Positions 1-7,897 of a stretch of DNA of 64,000 nt are shown piece by piece. Below the pieces are notes generated by a model. It had not been told where the DNA came from and did not search any database. It was given only the letters and a program-made list of their open reading frames with translations. The stretch covers positions 310,001 to 374,000 of the forward strand of contig NZ_JAGJEH010000006.1 in NCBI RefSeq assembly GCF_018100925.1, in the 5' to 3' direction. The position numbers and the translations under genes are program-made. This stretch comes from Pseudoalteromonas luteoviolacea. GTDB lineage: Bacteria > Pseudomonadota > Gammaproteobacteria > Enterobacterales > Alteromonadaceae. Numbering within the stretch: the first letter of the stretch is position 1; every line of letters begins with the position of its first letter.

Positions 1-560
1 AAAAAAGGTGTGAGTTTTTGTACGCTCTCACCACCGACGAAACCGATAATTAAGCTCCCTACCATTATTAGAATGCTCTGGTTGGCGATCAGCTCTTTTT
101 TCACAAACGTGCGGTTGATAACTTTTATATTACCTTTAGCAAGTACTAAACCAACCACAATTGCAGGCATTTCGAGCAACACCACAAACAGTGGGAAATA
201 GGCTTCATAGGCAATGTTAGCAGCTTCCAAAAGCGCCACCGCGACAGCATAAGTTGCTACGCTGACCGAACCATAGTGCGCTGCAATCGCACCAGCGTTG
301 ATCTTATCTAGTTGACCAAAATAACGTAATAGCGGGTACGCCACCAATGGCAATAATAATCCAAATGCCACCACTGCAAGAGACATCGTCAGCAGTGCAG
401 GGTCAATATGTTGCTGCAATGCTATTCCGCCTTTTAGGCCAATAGCCACCATCAAAAAAAGGCTTAATGTCTTATACAGACCATCTGGAAATGAGAGTTT
501 TGCACCCAATAGCTGGGCTAGAATACCCAGTATAAAAAAAGCAACAACCGCGTCTATCAT
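1..560 (-). CDS. SbtA-like sodium-dependent bicarbonate permease (3' end outside window)
   Basis: Reading leftward from the ATG at 560, the frame stays open to the window edge (about 186 codons). The protein is a chain of hydrophobic helices; the first reads IDAVVAFFILGILAQLLGA, then a glycine-rich stretch FLMVAIGLKGG, which I recognise as the sodium-dependent bicarbonate transport family (SbtA, DUF897). Members import HCO3- with Na+ across the inner membrane. The gene follows a 72-aa membrane protein with 3 bases between them, so they are probably cotranscribed, and a CbbR-like LysR gene is divergent. The C-terminal half is not visible, so family membership is likely but substrate is inferred. 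Confidence 0.8.
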   Translation of the reverse strand, partial: MIDAVVAFFILGILAQLLGAKLSFPDGLYKTLSLFLMVAIGLKGGIALQQHIDPALLTMSLAVVAFGLLLPLVAYPLLRYFGQLDKINAGAIAAHYGSVSVATYAVAVALLEAANIAYEAYFPLFVVLLEMPAIVVGLVLAKGNIKVINRTFVKKELIANQSILIMVGSLIIGFVGGESVQKLTPF

Positions 561-563
561 GGG

Positions 564-782
564 TTACTTAGCCTCTGCTAAACAAGATGATTGAGCAGTA
601 CTTTGCGATTTTTGAGCTTTGTTAGGTGAAGATTTTAACACGCTAAAAACTGACAGCGTAAAGAGAATGACGGCCAATAAAATAAAACCTGTACCACCAT
701 GTCCGAGTAGGTTGCTCAAATAAGAAAACGCCAACAGACTTAAGCTTGTTATAAGGGATAACACCAAACTTTTAAATGCCAT
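564..782 (-). CDS. small membrane protein upstream of the bicarbonate permease
   Basis: A 72-aa protein with two hydrophobic segments (about residues 3-25 and 32-51) and a polar, Gln/Ser/Lys-rich tail. I chose the ATG at 782 because AGAGGAGAGAG lies just before it; a longer frame to 866 has no such site. It ends 3 bases before the permease start, which suggests translational coupling and a shared role. I do not recognise the family. It could be an accessory subunit or regulator of the transporter, but nothing in the sequence shows this. Confidence 0.6.
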   Translation of the reverse strand: MAFKSLVLSLITSLSLLAFSYLSNLLGHGGTGFILLAVILFTLSVFSVLKSSPNKAQKSQSTAQSSCLAEAK

Positions 783-859
783 AACTCTCTCCTCTGTATT
801 TTTGAAGATTTTACAAAAGTCAAAACATAGATAAAAATAGATAGTTACTATGACAATCA

Positions 860-873
860 TAGACAAAAGTCTA
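860..873. promoter_or_regulatory. candidate LysR operator between divergent genes
   Basis: TAGAC-AAAA-GTCTA is a perfect 5-bp inverted repeat 22 bases before the LysR start codon and within the only gap between the LysR gene and the permease operon. LysR proteins typically bind such dyads (often T-N11-A) between their own gene and a divergent target. The assignment is from position and symmetry only. Confidence 0.35.
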
Positions 874-895
874 ACTTGATAATTAAGTAGGATAT

Positions 896-1828
896 ATGGC
901 TTCCAGATTACATGCCCACATTGGCACCTTTAGACAGCTCGAAATTCTGCTAGCTTTGCATGAAGGAGGCACTGTTAAAGCGGCATCCGAAAAGCTGTAT
1001 TTAACCCAACCAACAGTTTCAATGCAGCTTAAAAAACTAGCCGAAGCCATCGGGCTCCCTCTGTATCAACAAGTAGGAAAACAGCTGAAATTTACCGATG
1101 CTGGTTTGGCAACGGTCTCTACGGCAAAGAAAATATTGCAAAGTTGCGAAGAGTTAGACATGCACCTTGCCAATTTACGCGGGCTCAAAGCGGGCACACT
1201 CAGGTTGTCCAGTGCAAGCACTGCGAAATACTTTATCCCCCATTTGCTTGGGCCATTTTGCGAGCGCTATCCAGATATAGATATTCAGTTTACTGTTGCT
1301 AACAGACAACAAGTAATAGAGCGTCTTGAGCAAGGATTGGATGACTTTTATGTGTTTAGCCATTTACCAGAAGGGTTAGATTTGGAGGTGATTGAATTTA
1401 TGTCCAATGATCTGGTTGCCATTGCACCTGCTTCTCACCCTTTTAGCCAACAAGAATGCGTATCATTAGAGGCGTTTTGCCAAGAAGATTTCTTGATCCG
1501 AGAGTCAGGCTCTGGGACCCGCTTTGCTACCGAAGCTTTTTTCAAAAACAAGGAGGTTACACCCAATATCAAAATGACCATAGCCAGTAATGAGGCCATT
1601 ATCCACTCCGTGCTGTCACGTCTCGGGGTTTCCATACTCTCGTCGCATACCCTTGCATTTGGCGAGATACATGATGTCAATGTGGTCAATGTCGAGTCGT
1701 TACCCATTCGCTCCAAATGGTCTTTTTCTTGGACCAAGCGAAAAGCACTCTCTCCTATTGCCAGTGTGTTTCTCACTTATGTTGAAACTGAAGGCAGAGC
1801 TATTATGCAAAATGCGATCAGGATTTAG
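896..1828 (+). CDS. LysR-family regulator, CbbR-like
   Basis: 310 aa. The N-terminal winged helix-turn-helix (about residues 8-67; FRQLEILLALHEGGTVKAA, then TQPTVSMQLKKL) is followed by a periplasmic-binding-protein-like effector domain (about 95-300). The wording of the HTH and of the start of the effector domain (LRLSSASTAKYFIPHLLGPF) resembles CbbR regulators, which respond to carbon status and control CO2 fixation or inorganic-carbon uptake. AGGA precedes the ATG at good spacing. Divergent orientation to the bicarbonate permease operon makes that operon its probable target. No Rubisco gene is visible here, so the signal it reads is unknown. Confidence 0.88.
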   Translation: MASRLHAHIGTFRQLEILLALHEGGTVKAASEKLYLTQPTVSMQLKKLAEAIGLPLYQQVGKQLKFTDAGLATVSTAKKILQSCEELDMHLANLRGLKAGTLRLSSASTAKYFIPHLLGPFCERYPDIDIQFTVANRQQVIERLEQGLDDFYVFSHLPEGLDLEVIEFMSNDLVAIAPASHPFSQQECVSLEAFCQEDFLIRESGSGTRFATEAFFKNKEVTPNIKMTIASNEAIIHSVLSRLGVSILSSHTLAFGEIHDVNVVNVESLPIRSKWSFSWTKRKALSPIASVFLTYVETEGRAIMQNAIRI

Positions 1829-1924
1829 TGAGCCTGTACAAAAAAAGCACACCGAACATGAAATATAACTGGTGTTATTAAGGTCTGTGTGACTGGCAAC
1901 TTTAATTCGCTTGAGGGCTCTATT

Positions 1925-2692
1925 ATGATAAATCCACTCAAATTGGCAACACTGTGCATAGTTATGGGCTTAACTGCTTGCGGCGGCAGTTCTTCTTCGT
2001 CTCCAACAAACTCAGCAGCCGCAACCACAGCGCCTACCACGAATACATCCACTGGCTCCACAACAACCACAACTCCAGCACCTGCCAATACAGTGACTTA
2101 TGAACTGAAATTTACTCGTACTTGGGAGCGAAGCAACTTCCCGACAAACTACCCTAACGGTACTCACTTCTCACCTGTTATCGGTCTCACACACAATGAA
2201 CAAGGGCGGATTTTTCAGCGTGAAACCTCTGCGAGCGCAGGGATTGCCAGCATGGCTGAAACCGGCTCAAAGACGCTGCTCAAAAATGAAATAAGCGATA
2301 TACAAAACCTCGGTAACTCGAGTTACTTAATTGATGAAGCGGGTATTTCCGGTAACAGCAAAAGTGTTTCAATGACATTTGAAGCAAGCCAATCTTTCCC
2401 TTATCTGAGTGTGGTTTCTATGGTTGCCCCAAGCCCTGATTGGTTTATTGGCATCGATAGCCTGTTACTTTTTAATGATAACCAGTGGGTAGATGAACAA
2501 ACTATCCAACTTAAAGTGTACGATGCAGGCAGTGACAGTGGCACGACATTTAGCGCCGCTGATTCGCCCACAGATCCTCAAGCTACCATCACTTTACTCA
2601 GCAGTGAACGCGCTGATACAGACTTTACAAATGGCGTTCACTTTACAAGTGGAGAAAATATTGGATTTATCAAGATAACCTTAATGCGGTAG
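1925..2692 (+). CDS. spondin-domain lipoprotein
   Basis: 255 aa from the ATG at 1925, chosen because a lipoprotein signal peptide begins there (hydrophobic core then lipobox LTAC, Cys about residue 19) and GAGGG precedes it. A low-complexity Ser/Thr/Pro linker (about 20-55) leads to a domain matching the Spondin_N family: FSPVIGLTHN, repeated Ala/Gly-rich GIASMAETG, and PSPDWFIGIDSL. In animals this fold is an adhesion domain of F-spondin; bacterial members are exported proteins of unknown function. It stands alone between two regulators. Outer-membrane anchoring is inferred from the lipobox. Confidence 0.82.
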   Translation: MINPLKLATLCIVMGLTACGGSSSSSPTNSAAATTAPTTNTSTGSTTTTTPAPANTVTYELKFTRTWERSNFPTNYPNGTHFSPVIGLTHNEQGRIFQRETSASAGIASMAETGSKTLLKNEISDIQNLGNSSYLIDEAGISGNSKSVSMTFEASQSFPYLSVVSMVAPSPDWFIGIDSLLLFNDNQWVDEQTIQLKVYDAGSDSGTTFSAADSPTDPQATITLLSSERADTDFTNGVHFTSGENIGFIKITLMR

Positions 2693-2732
2693 GATCATGT
2701 GATGGCCACGGTTAATAAACAGTGGCTATAAT

Positions 2733-3653
2733 TTATACGCTTGCTAGCAAGTCATGCAATAAGGCTCTGAGCCACACATTTTTGTCATCCCCCTCTTTGC
2801 GGTTAAACCACAACATCGCAATCGCGAAATCGGGCACCAAAATGGGGGGTTCAAAATGATGTAATTGACTGTTTTTAAAAGCGATATCAGCCATTTTTTT
2901 AGGCACTATGGCAAGTAATTTTCGGCCTTGTAATAAACTCTGGATAGTCATAAAGTTGCGTGTAGCTACACCAACTCTACGCGTGAGTCCTGCCGCTTTT
3001 AACGTGTCGTCAACACCCGTTGTCAAATGTCCATCGGGACTGACCAAGGCGTGTTCAACCTGTGCAAACTCCGCTGCTGACAGTTTTTCTTCACATGCAA
3101 CATACCTTGGATCTGCGATACATACGTGACGTTCGGTGTAGAGGTGATGAGCGCAAAAGGCTGGATCCGGTTGAGCGATACTGCCGATAACAATATCCAA
3201 TTTCTCTTGTTCTGCCAAAGCAACGTAATTACTTCGATTCACATTGATAAAGCTAATTTGTGCCATTGGCGCCTGCTTACGGATGGCATCAAAAATCGCC
3301 GGAGCAAAGATAAACTCCGCATAATCGGTTAGCCCGATACGGCACAACCCCGTATACTCTGCCGGATTAAATGGCACGCTCGTCAAAAGGTCACTACTTA
3401 CACAATCCAGTAGTTTGGTAATTGTAGGCGCTAAAAGGTGGGCATGCTCAGTGGCCACCATTTTATGTCCTTGCCGTTCAAATAGCACATCATTAAACAG
3501 CGAGCGTAATCGTGACAGGCTATGACTCATTGCTGACTGACTCACACAACTTTTTTGGGCCGCAACACTCACACTTTGGTAACGATATAAATACGCAAAG
3601 GCCACCAATAAATTGAGATCTACGTTACGCCACTGTACGTCACTAAAACTCAC
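2733..3653 (-). CDS. LysR-family transcriptional regulator
   Basis: 306 aa. The HTH (about residues 10-68: VDLNLLVAFAYLYRYQSV, then QSAMSHSLSRLR) is of the NodD/LeuO/PcpR-like branch, recognisable by the DLNLL start and the FNDVLFERQG wing. The remainder is the substrate-binding effector domain. The frame starts at a GTG (3653) behind GGATGA; no better ATG is in frame. It is divergent from the chromate transporter gene with 114 bases between, so it may regulate chrA. The effector is not apparent. Confidence 0.85.
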   Translation of the reverse strand: MSFSDVQWRNVDLNLLVAFAYLYRYQSVSVAAQKSCVSQSAMSHSLSRLRSLFNDVLFERQGHKMVATEHAHLLAPTITKLLDCVSSDLLTSVPFNPAEYTGLCRIGLTDYAEFIFAPAIFDAIRKQAPMAQISFINVNRSNYVALAEQEKLDIVIGSIAQPDPAFCAHHLYTERHVCIADPRYVACEEKLSAAEFAQVEHALVSPDGHLTTGVDDTLKAAGLTRRVGVATRNFMTIQSLLQGRKLLAIVPKKMADIAFKNSQLHHFEPPILVPDFAIAMLWFNRKEGDDKNVWLRALLHDLLASV

Positions 3654-3767
3654 TCATTCATCCCATATAATTCATAGAAATAATCAATACTATTAATTTG
3701 ATTAATTATAATGCATTTTTTAACCTAATGGCATGAATCAAACTCGCATCCAAAAAAAGCACTCGAC

Positions 3768-4913
3768 ATGTTTACCATATTTAAACTTTTTTTCTTGCTT
3801 GGCTGGGTTAGCTTTGGCGGACCCGCTGCGCATATTGGTTACTTTAGACAAACCTTTGTTGAAAAACTCAAATGGCTCGATGATCAAGAGTATGGCCAAA
3901 TAGTTGCTCTCAGCCAATTTTTACCAGGTCCGGGGTCAAGCCAAGTTGGCTTTGCTCTTGGTTATAAACGAGGAGGCTTGCCCGGCGCTTTGGCTGCCTT
4001 TTTAGGGTTCACACTGCCGTCGATATTGATCATGATTGGTTTAGCTGTGGTTGCCAGCCAAATCACCCAAAACGACCTCTTTCAGAGCATTGTACATGGC
4101 TTGAAGTTGCTTGCTGTAGTCGTAGTGGCCGACGCAGCATGGGGTATGTACAAAAACTTTTGCAAAAGCACCCTTACCGTTGGTTTGTGTATTTTAACAG
4201 CAACGATGTTACTCATCGCACCAAGCATCATAATGCAAATAGGGATCTTACTACTTGCAGCTATGATCGGTTCACGTTACTTGAAACAGACGCAGCCCAA
4301 ACCAACAAGCCAAGCTTTTAAACCGAGTTACCCCCCGCTTTTCTTATTCGTAGCGCTGTTGATTGGTCTACCTTTTGCCGCCCAGCTCATGCCCTCGATC
4401 GCCCTGTTTAATGATTTTTATCAAGCAGGCAGCTTAGTGTTTGGTGGTGGTCATGTTGTTCTGCCTCTATTGCAAAACATCGTAGGTGATCAACTCAGTC
4501 AAGATAGCTTTTTAACTGGCTATGCCGCCGCACAAGCTGTACCCGGCCCAATGTTTACCTTTGCAACATATATTGGCTATGAACTACTACCAAGCAACCC
4601 GATTGCAGGTTCTCTTATTGCAACATTCGCCGTGTTTTTACCTGGCTTTTTACTGCTGTTAGCGGTGCTAAAAAACTGGCAAACACTCGCTCAAAAGCCG
4701 CGTGTAGCAGGCGCTCTCATCGGCGTTAATGCTGCCGTGGTGGGACTGTTAATAGCCGCTTTATACCAGCCTGTGTTTATCAGCGCGGTCTTCACCGCTT
4801 ATGATATTGCGCTAGTCCTAGTGGGCTTCTTCTTACTGAAACAACTCAAGCTCCCCATCATTTGGTTGGTATTAACTTTTATATTGGCCGGTATCGTGAC
4901 TGGGCTTGTCTAA
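3768..4913 (+). CDS. chrA: chromate efflux transporter ChrA family
   Basis: 381 aa, near the usual length for long-chain two-domain ChrA. Each half has the CHR signature: N-terminal half FFLLGWVSFGGPAAHIGYF and SQFLPGPGSSQVGFALGY; C-terminal half GSLVFGGGHVVLPLL and AAAQAVPGPMFTFATYIG. About 10-12 membrane helices. Family members export chromate from the cytoplasm, though many environmental homologues are not tested for substrate. A LysR regulator is divergent. No chrB is present. Confidence 0.9.
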   Translation: MFTIFKLFFLLGWVSFGGPAAHIGYFRQTFVEKLKWLDDQEYGQIVALSQFLPGPGSSQVGFALGYKRGGLPGALAAFLGFTLPSILIMIGLAVVASQITQNDLFQSIVHGLKLLAVVVVADAAWGMYKNFCKSTLTVGLCILTATMLLIAPSIIMQIGILLLAAMIGSRYLKQTQPKPTSQAFKPSYPPLFLFVALLIGLPFAAQLMPSIALFNDFYQAGSLVFGGGHVVLPLLQNIVGDQLSQDSFLTGYAAAQAVPGPMFTFATYIGYELLPSNPIAGSLIATFAVFLPGFLLLLAVLKNWQTLAQKPRVAGALIGVNAAVVGLLIAALYQPVFISAVFTAYDIALVLVGFFLLKQLKLPIIWLVLTFILAGIVTGLV

Positions 4914-5058
4914 CTAATCAAGCAGTAGACATGGATGTCTTCATTCGTATTTTCAGCTACTTTTTATTGTACTTAAAGGCCTAAAAAGGCTTGCAATTCA
5001 ATTACAAACATGGAATTGTATATTTGATTCAAATAACAACATAAATAAGGAATATTTT

Positions 5059-5214
5059 ATGAAAACAAAAATTAATAAAAAGCAACTTAAGAATTTGTCT
5101 CAACATAGCAAGGCGATTTCACCACATACTACAGCAATCATTGCAGGTGGTAGACAAGGTGATATGCCTTTGCCAACCAAACTCGCTTTTGCCTGCCCAG
5201 GTACTGCGGCATAA
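5059..5214 (+). CDS. small peptide with double-glycine leader-like motif
   Basis: 51 aa, ATG at 5059 after AAGGAATATTTT. The first half is basic (MKTKINKKQLKNLSQ), then SPHTTAIIAGG, then a short tail of about 20 residues with one cysteine (LAFACPGTAA). A charged leader ending in hydrophobic-AGG before a short core is the usual look of bacteriocin or RiPP precursors cut by a C39-type peptidase. No modification enzyme, peptidase or dedicated exporter lies next to it, so it may be an orphan precursor served in trans. A hairpin follows (5226-5250). Function is inferred from layout only. Confidence 0.6.
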   Translation: MKTKINKKQLKNLSQHSKAISPHTTAIIAGGRQGDMPLPTKLAFACPGTAA

Positions 5215-5225
5215 CGCCATCAGCA

Positions 5226-5250
5226 TAGCGAAGGAAATACACCTTCGCTA
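5226..5250 (+). terminator. hairpin after the small peptide gene
   Basis: TAGCGAAGG and CCTTCGCTA form a perfect 9-bp stem with a 7-base loop, 11 bases after the peptide stop codon. The following bases are CTTACCCGTTTT, so the U-run is weak and termination may be partial. Confidence 0.5.
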
Positions 5251-5366
5251 CTTACCCGTTTTAACGCAGTCAAAACCAACCACAATCTCCCCTCCTACTG
5301 ACACATACAAAAGCGACCTTTTTACTTCACAATTAGTTTCACATTGGGCTTTTAATTACTCCACAA

Positions 5367-5413
5367 TACGCGTAGACTTGAATGATAACAATTATCATTC
5401 AAGTCTACGCGTA
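5367..5413. promoter_or_regulatory. 22-bp-arm perfect palindrome with Fur-box-like core
   Basis: Arms 5367-5388 and 5392-5413 are exact reverse complements around CAA. The centre reads TGATAACAATTATCA, one base from the 7-1-7 Fur consensus TGATAATnATTATCA. The right arm ends on the first base of the start codon of the zinc-ribbon gene at 5413, so no separate ribosome binding site fits between. Either Fur (or a Fur-like repressor) covers the promoter, or the RNA hairpin hides the start codon. Confidence 0.55.
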
Positions 5414-5709
5414 TGTTTAAAGATTTTGCTACTCGAACCTGCCCATGCTGCAATAAACCACTTAAACTAACTGAACGTATTGCTTTGCTGAATCGTGAGC
5501 CGCTGACTTGTAAATATTGTACAAAGCTACTAAGACCCAATTTTAGTATTATGCTGATCAATGTTTTTTGGCTAAGTAGCAGCGTTTCTTGGCTGATAAA
5601 GACGCATACTGAATTGAACTATGCTTGGGCGCTATGCGCTGCTCTACTGGCTGTAAGTGTGTTATTGCCTGGGCTAGACTTGCTCTTCTCCTTAGAAGAA
5701 GAGCACTAA
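5413..5709 (+). CDS. small zinc-ribbon membrane protein
   Basis: 98 aa. The N-terminus has two CxxC pairs (CPCC at about residues 10-13 and CKYC at about 36-39), the layout of a zinc ribbon. Two hydrophobic segments follow (about 45-62 and 70-91) and an acidic tail ends the protein. The ATG at 5413 is the first in-frame start after a stop at 5386 and lies at the end of a palindrome. It converges on the SdhD-like gene with 18 bases between stops. The family is common in Alteromonadales, but I know no function. Fur control is inferred from the upstream element. Confidence 0.7.
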   Translation: MFKDFATRTCPCCNKPLKLTERIALLNREPLTCKYCTKLLRPNFSIMLINVFWLSSSVSWLIKTHTELNYAWALCAALLAVSVLLPGLDLLFSLEEEH

Positions 5710-5727
5710 CAAAGCTGGTTAACTCAA

Positions 5728-6069
5728 TCAGGATAACCAAAGCAGTTTAATCACCGCCGCAATGGTTGTTAAACTTAATACAACACACAGTGCGTTAAAT
5801 ACCTTGTTTGCAGCAGCGCCTTTAACGTAATCACCTGCAATTTGCCACCCGGCAAGCATGCCATTCAAAGCAAAAATACTCACACACAGTGTAGACACCA
5901 CTTTGAACCAAGTTGGCGCAAGAAAATCACGTAAACTCTGATGATCAGTAACAGGCGCACTGAACAGCAATACAAGTAACATAATGCTGTATGCGACGAT
6001 CAATGCATTGCCAATACGCTGTAATACCCACTGTTTTGTTCCCGAGCGTGCAACTCCTGTTATAACCAT
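5728..6069 (-). CDS. SdhD-like succinate dehydrogenase membrane anchor, haem ligand missing
   Basis: 113 aa from the ATG at 6069, which overlaps the SdhC-like stop by 10 bases; a longer frame to 6135 would run far into the upstream gene. Three membrane helices. GWQIAGDYVK (about residues 74-83) matches E. coli SdhD MWQVLTDYVK, including the quinone-site Asp-Tyr pair (Asp82/Tyr83 in E. coli). The axial haem ligand His71 of E. coli aligns with Asn69 here. No sdhA or sdhB follows: the next gene is convergent. In known complex II the anchor binds SdhB and ubiquinone. Here it may be a second, haem-less anchor or a relic. Confidence 0.78.
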   Translation of the reverse strand: MVITGVARSGTKQWVLQRIGNALIVAYSIMLLVLLFSAPVTDHQSLRDFLAPTWFKVVSTLCVSIFALNGMLAGWQIAGDYVKGAAANKVFNALCVVLSLTTIAAVIKLLWLS

Positions 6070-6440
6070 ATCCAAACTCCAATTACGATACTCAATACGA
6101 TCCCCAGACCAATAGCAACCCGAGAAATCATGCAACCGCTGGCAAGTTCCTCGAAGTAGCCAAACTCTTGTACAATATGCTTAATAGTACCCAAGCAGTA
6201 ATAGCCCAAAGCAGTCAACAGACCCCAAACAATAAACTGGATCAAAAAGTTTTCGGTAAACAAAGAAGTCAATGTACTAAAGTTATGCGTCGATTGAATT
6301 GCGAAGATAAGCAGTGGTAATAAAACAACCAATGCCGCCCAAACAATTACGCCGCTAACACGGTGTAAAATTGACGCGTACGCCGTGATAGGTAACGCCA
6401 TTGTCTGAATTGCCAGATTCGTAGGCCGTTCTCTTTTCAT
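6060..6440 (-). CDS. SdhC-like cytochrome b556 subunit, haem ligand missing
   Basis: 126 aa with three membrane helices. RPTNLAIQT near the start and ASILHRVSGVI (residues 22-32) match SdhC, and Ser23 and Arg27 correspond to the E. coli quinone-site Ser27 and Arg31. WGLLTALGYY aligns with E. coli WGILTALAYH, placing Tyr81 where the haem ligand His84 should be; the later IKH and FGYFEE are conserved. Translation runs straight into the SdhD-like gene. Absence of sdhAB and loss of both ligands suggest a specialised paralogue; a normal sdhCDAB operon would be expected elsewhere in the genome. Confidence 0.8.
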   Translation of the reverse strand: MKRERPTNLAIQTMALPITAYASILHRVSGVIVWAALVVLLPLLIFAIQSTHNFSTLTSLFTENFLIQFIVWGLLTALGYYCLGTIKHIVQEFGYFEELASGCMISRVAIGLGIVLSIVIGVWIWL

Positions 6441-6688
6441 ATTAAATACCCAAGTGCAAATGTATATAAATGCTAACGCAAATCATTACCAGTTACAAAT
6501 GTGGTGAGGTTTTATCTTTCAAAGATGAGAGCGCTAAGAAGAGCTGAGGGCTAATTAACGTGTGTATGCTGGATTCATATAAAGTAGTTGATTATAACTA
6601 GTATGATAGATATAGCATGAGTGAGACAACACACATAAACAGGGCTTCGTAAGTTACTGAGGATAGATGTCTATCCTCACAGAGGCCA

Positions 6689-6937
6689 TCAATGTGTTTT
6701 TTTCGGTCCAGTACGTACCAACTCTTTACCGTTCTCAAATACGTCTTGGGTAACCCAGCGCCCTAGTAGCAGCTGATGTTTGTCGTCAAGTACTGCGACG
6801 AATGGACGACCATTGCTATTGTGGGTTGCCAGTGCAATTCCCGCCACGTTTTCAAGGCCTAATCCGCCATTTTCCACTAGCAGTAAAAATGCTTCTAATT
6901 CAGCTAAACTGCTGATTTCTTCTTGATCGTTGATCAT
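6689..6937 (-). CDS. hypothetical protein, 82 aa
   Basis: Small soluble, acidic protein with an N-terminal helix rich in Glu/Leu (SSLAELEAFLLLVE) and a C-terminal part that looks like a short beta sheet (RPFVAVLDDKHQLLLGRWV). GAGAG lies 10 bases before the ATG. It is alone, with about 250 bases to the SdhC-like start and 200 to the next gene. I do not recognise a family. Codon use and the ribosome binding site support a real gene. Confidence 0.5.
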   Translation of the reverse strand: MINDQEEISSLAELEAFLLLVENGGLGLENVAGIALATHNSNGRPFVAVLDDKHQLLLGRWVTQDVFENGKELVRTGPKKTH

Positions 6938-7143
6938 GGTTTTTAACTCTCTACAGACTTATTTCACTCTATTTTGAGATGAACTGAGCTCAAAATAAAC
7001 ATTAATGGCTCTATTATATCTCGCAATCCTATTGCCAGCTACGTGCTCTACAATATTGCGACAATGACGTATAGGGATTGCCGCACAGCCCCCTCTTGCC
7101 GTACACTCTTGGTCATTAATGCATTTATTTTTTTGAGGTATCA

Positions 7144-7839
7144 ATGGCTGAACCTGACAACAAACCCTCTGGCTTCTTTAGCCAGATGCTTTTTAATATT
7201 ATTCTTCCAGTGATTATTTTGACGCGCTTTTCTGGAGAAGAGCACTTGGGGCCTTCTCTTGGAGTCGTAGTCGCACTGGCATTCCCTGTTGGATTTGGCC
7301 TTTGGGAACGCCAAAAAACGGGTAAATTTAACTTTATTTCCGCCCTTGGTATTGTCTCAGTTTTATTGACAGGCGGGATTAGCTTACTCGAGTTAGACGC
7401 CAAGTATATTGCCATTAAAGAAGCCTTGATCCCCGGAGTGATAGGGGTTGCAATTGTGGTCAGTCAGTATACCAAGTACCCGTTGCTTAAAACCATGCTG
7501 TTTAATGAGAACGTCATGGACATTCCAAAAATTGATTCTGCACTAAAAGAAAAAGGCAATTTAGACAAGTTACCCAAAGTGCAAATTGTTGCGTCTAATA
7601 TCCTTGCAGGGTCTTTTTTCTTGTCATCCGTACTAAATTATGTGCTGGCAAAAATGATTGTCGTTAGCCCGGCAGGCACCGAAGCATATAATAATGAATT
7701 AGGCCGTATGACAGCATTGAGCTATCCGGTTATTGTATTGCCCACTATGGTGATCTTTTTTGTGGCGTTGTATTACCTAATTAACTCGCTGAAAAAGCTC
7801 ACAGGGTTAAAAATGGAAGAGATGTTTATTGAACAATAA
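7144..7839 (+). CDS. VC0807-family integral membrane protein
   Basis: 231 aa with about six membrane helices. The start GFFSQMLFNIILPVIIL, with a Leu-Gly-Pro step (HLGPSLGVVVALAFPVGFGL), resembles the VC0807 family of proteobacterial membrane proteins, for which no function is known to me. GAGGT stands before the ATG. It converges on argA and the two share a terminator. The substrate, if it is a transporter, cannot be read from the sequence. Confidence 0.7.
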   Translation: MAEPDNKPSGFFSQMLFNIILPVIILTRFSGEEHLGPSLGVVVALAFPVGFGLWERQKTGKFNFISALGIVSVLLTGGISLLELDAKYIAIKEALIPGVIGVAIVVSQYTKYPLLKTMLFNENVMDIPKIDSALKEKGNLDKLPKVQIVASNILAGSFFLSSVLNYVLAKMIVVSPAGTEAYNNELGRMTALSYPVIVLPTMVIFFVALYYLINSLKKLTGLKMEEMFIEQ

Positions 7840-7862
7840 CGCAATGCATTTCACGACATAAA

Positions 7863-7887
7863 AAAATGGGGCCTTTGGCCCCATTTT
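7863..7887. terminator. bidirectional terminator between converging genes
   Basis: AAAATGGGGCC and GGCCCCATTTT form a perfect 11-bp stem with a TTT loop; A-run on one side and T-run on the other let it work for both the VC0807-like gene and argA. Confidence 0.85.
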
Positions 7888-7897
7888 ATTTGCATAA

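Noticed and set aside
5141..5470. 109-codon frame through the Fur-like palindrome
   Set aside because: Its reading runs through both palindrome arms (giving mirrored residues) and overlaps the double-glycine peptide and zinc-ribbon genes in other frames.
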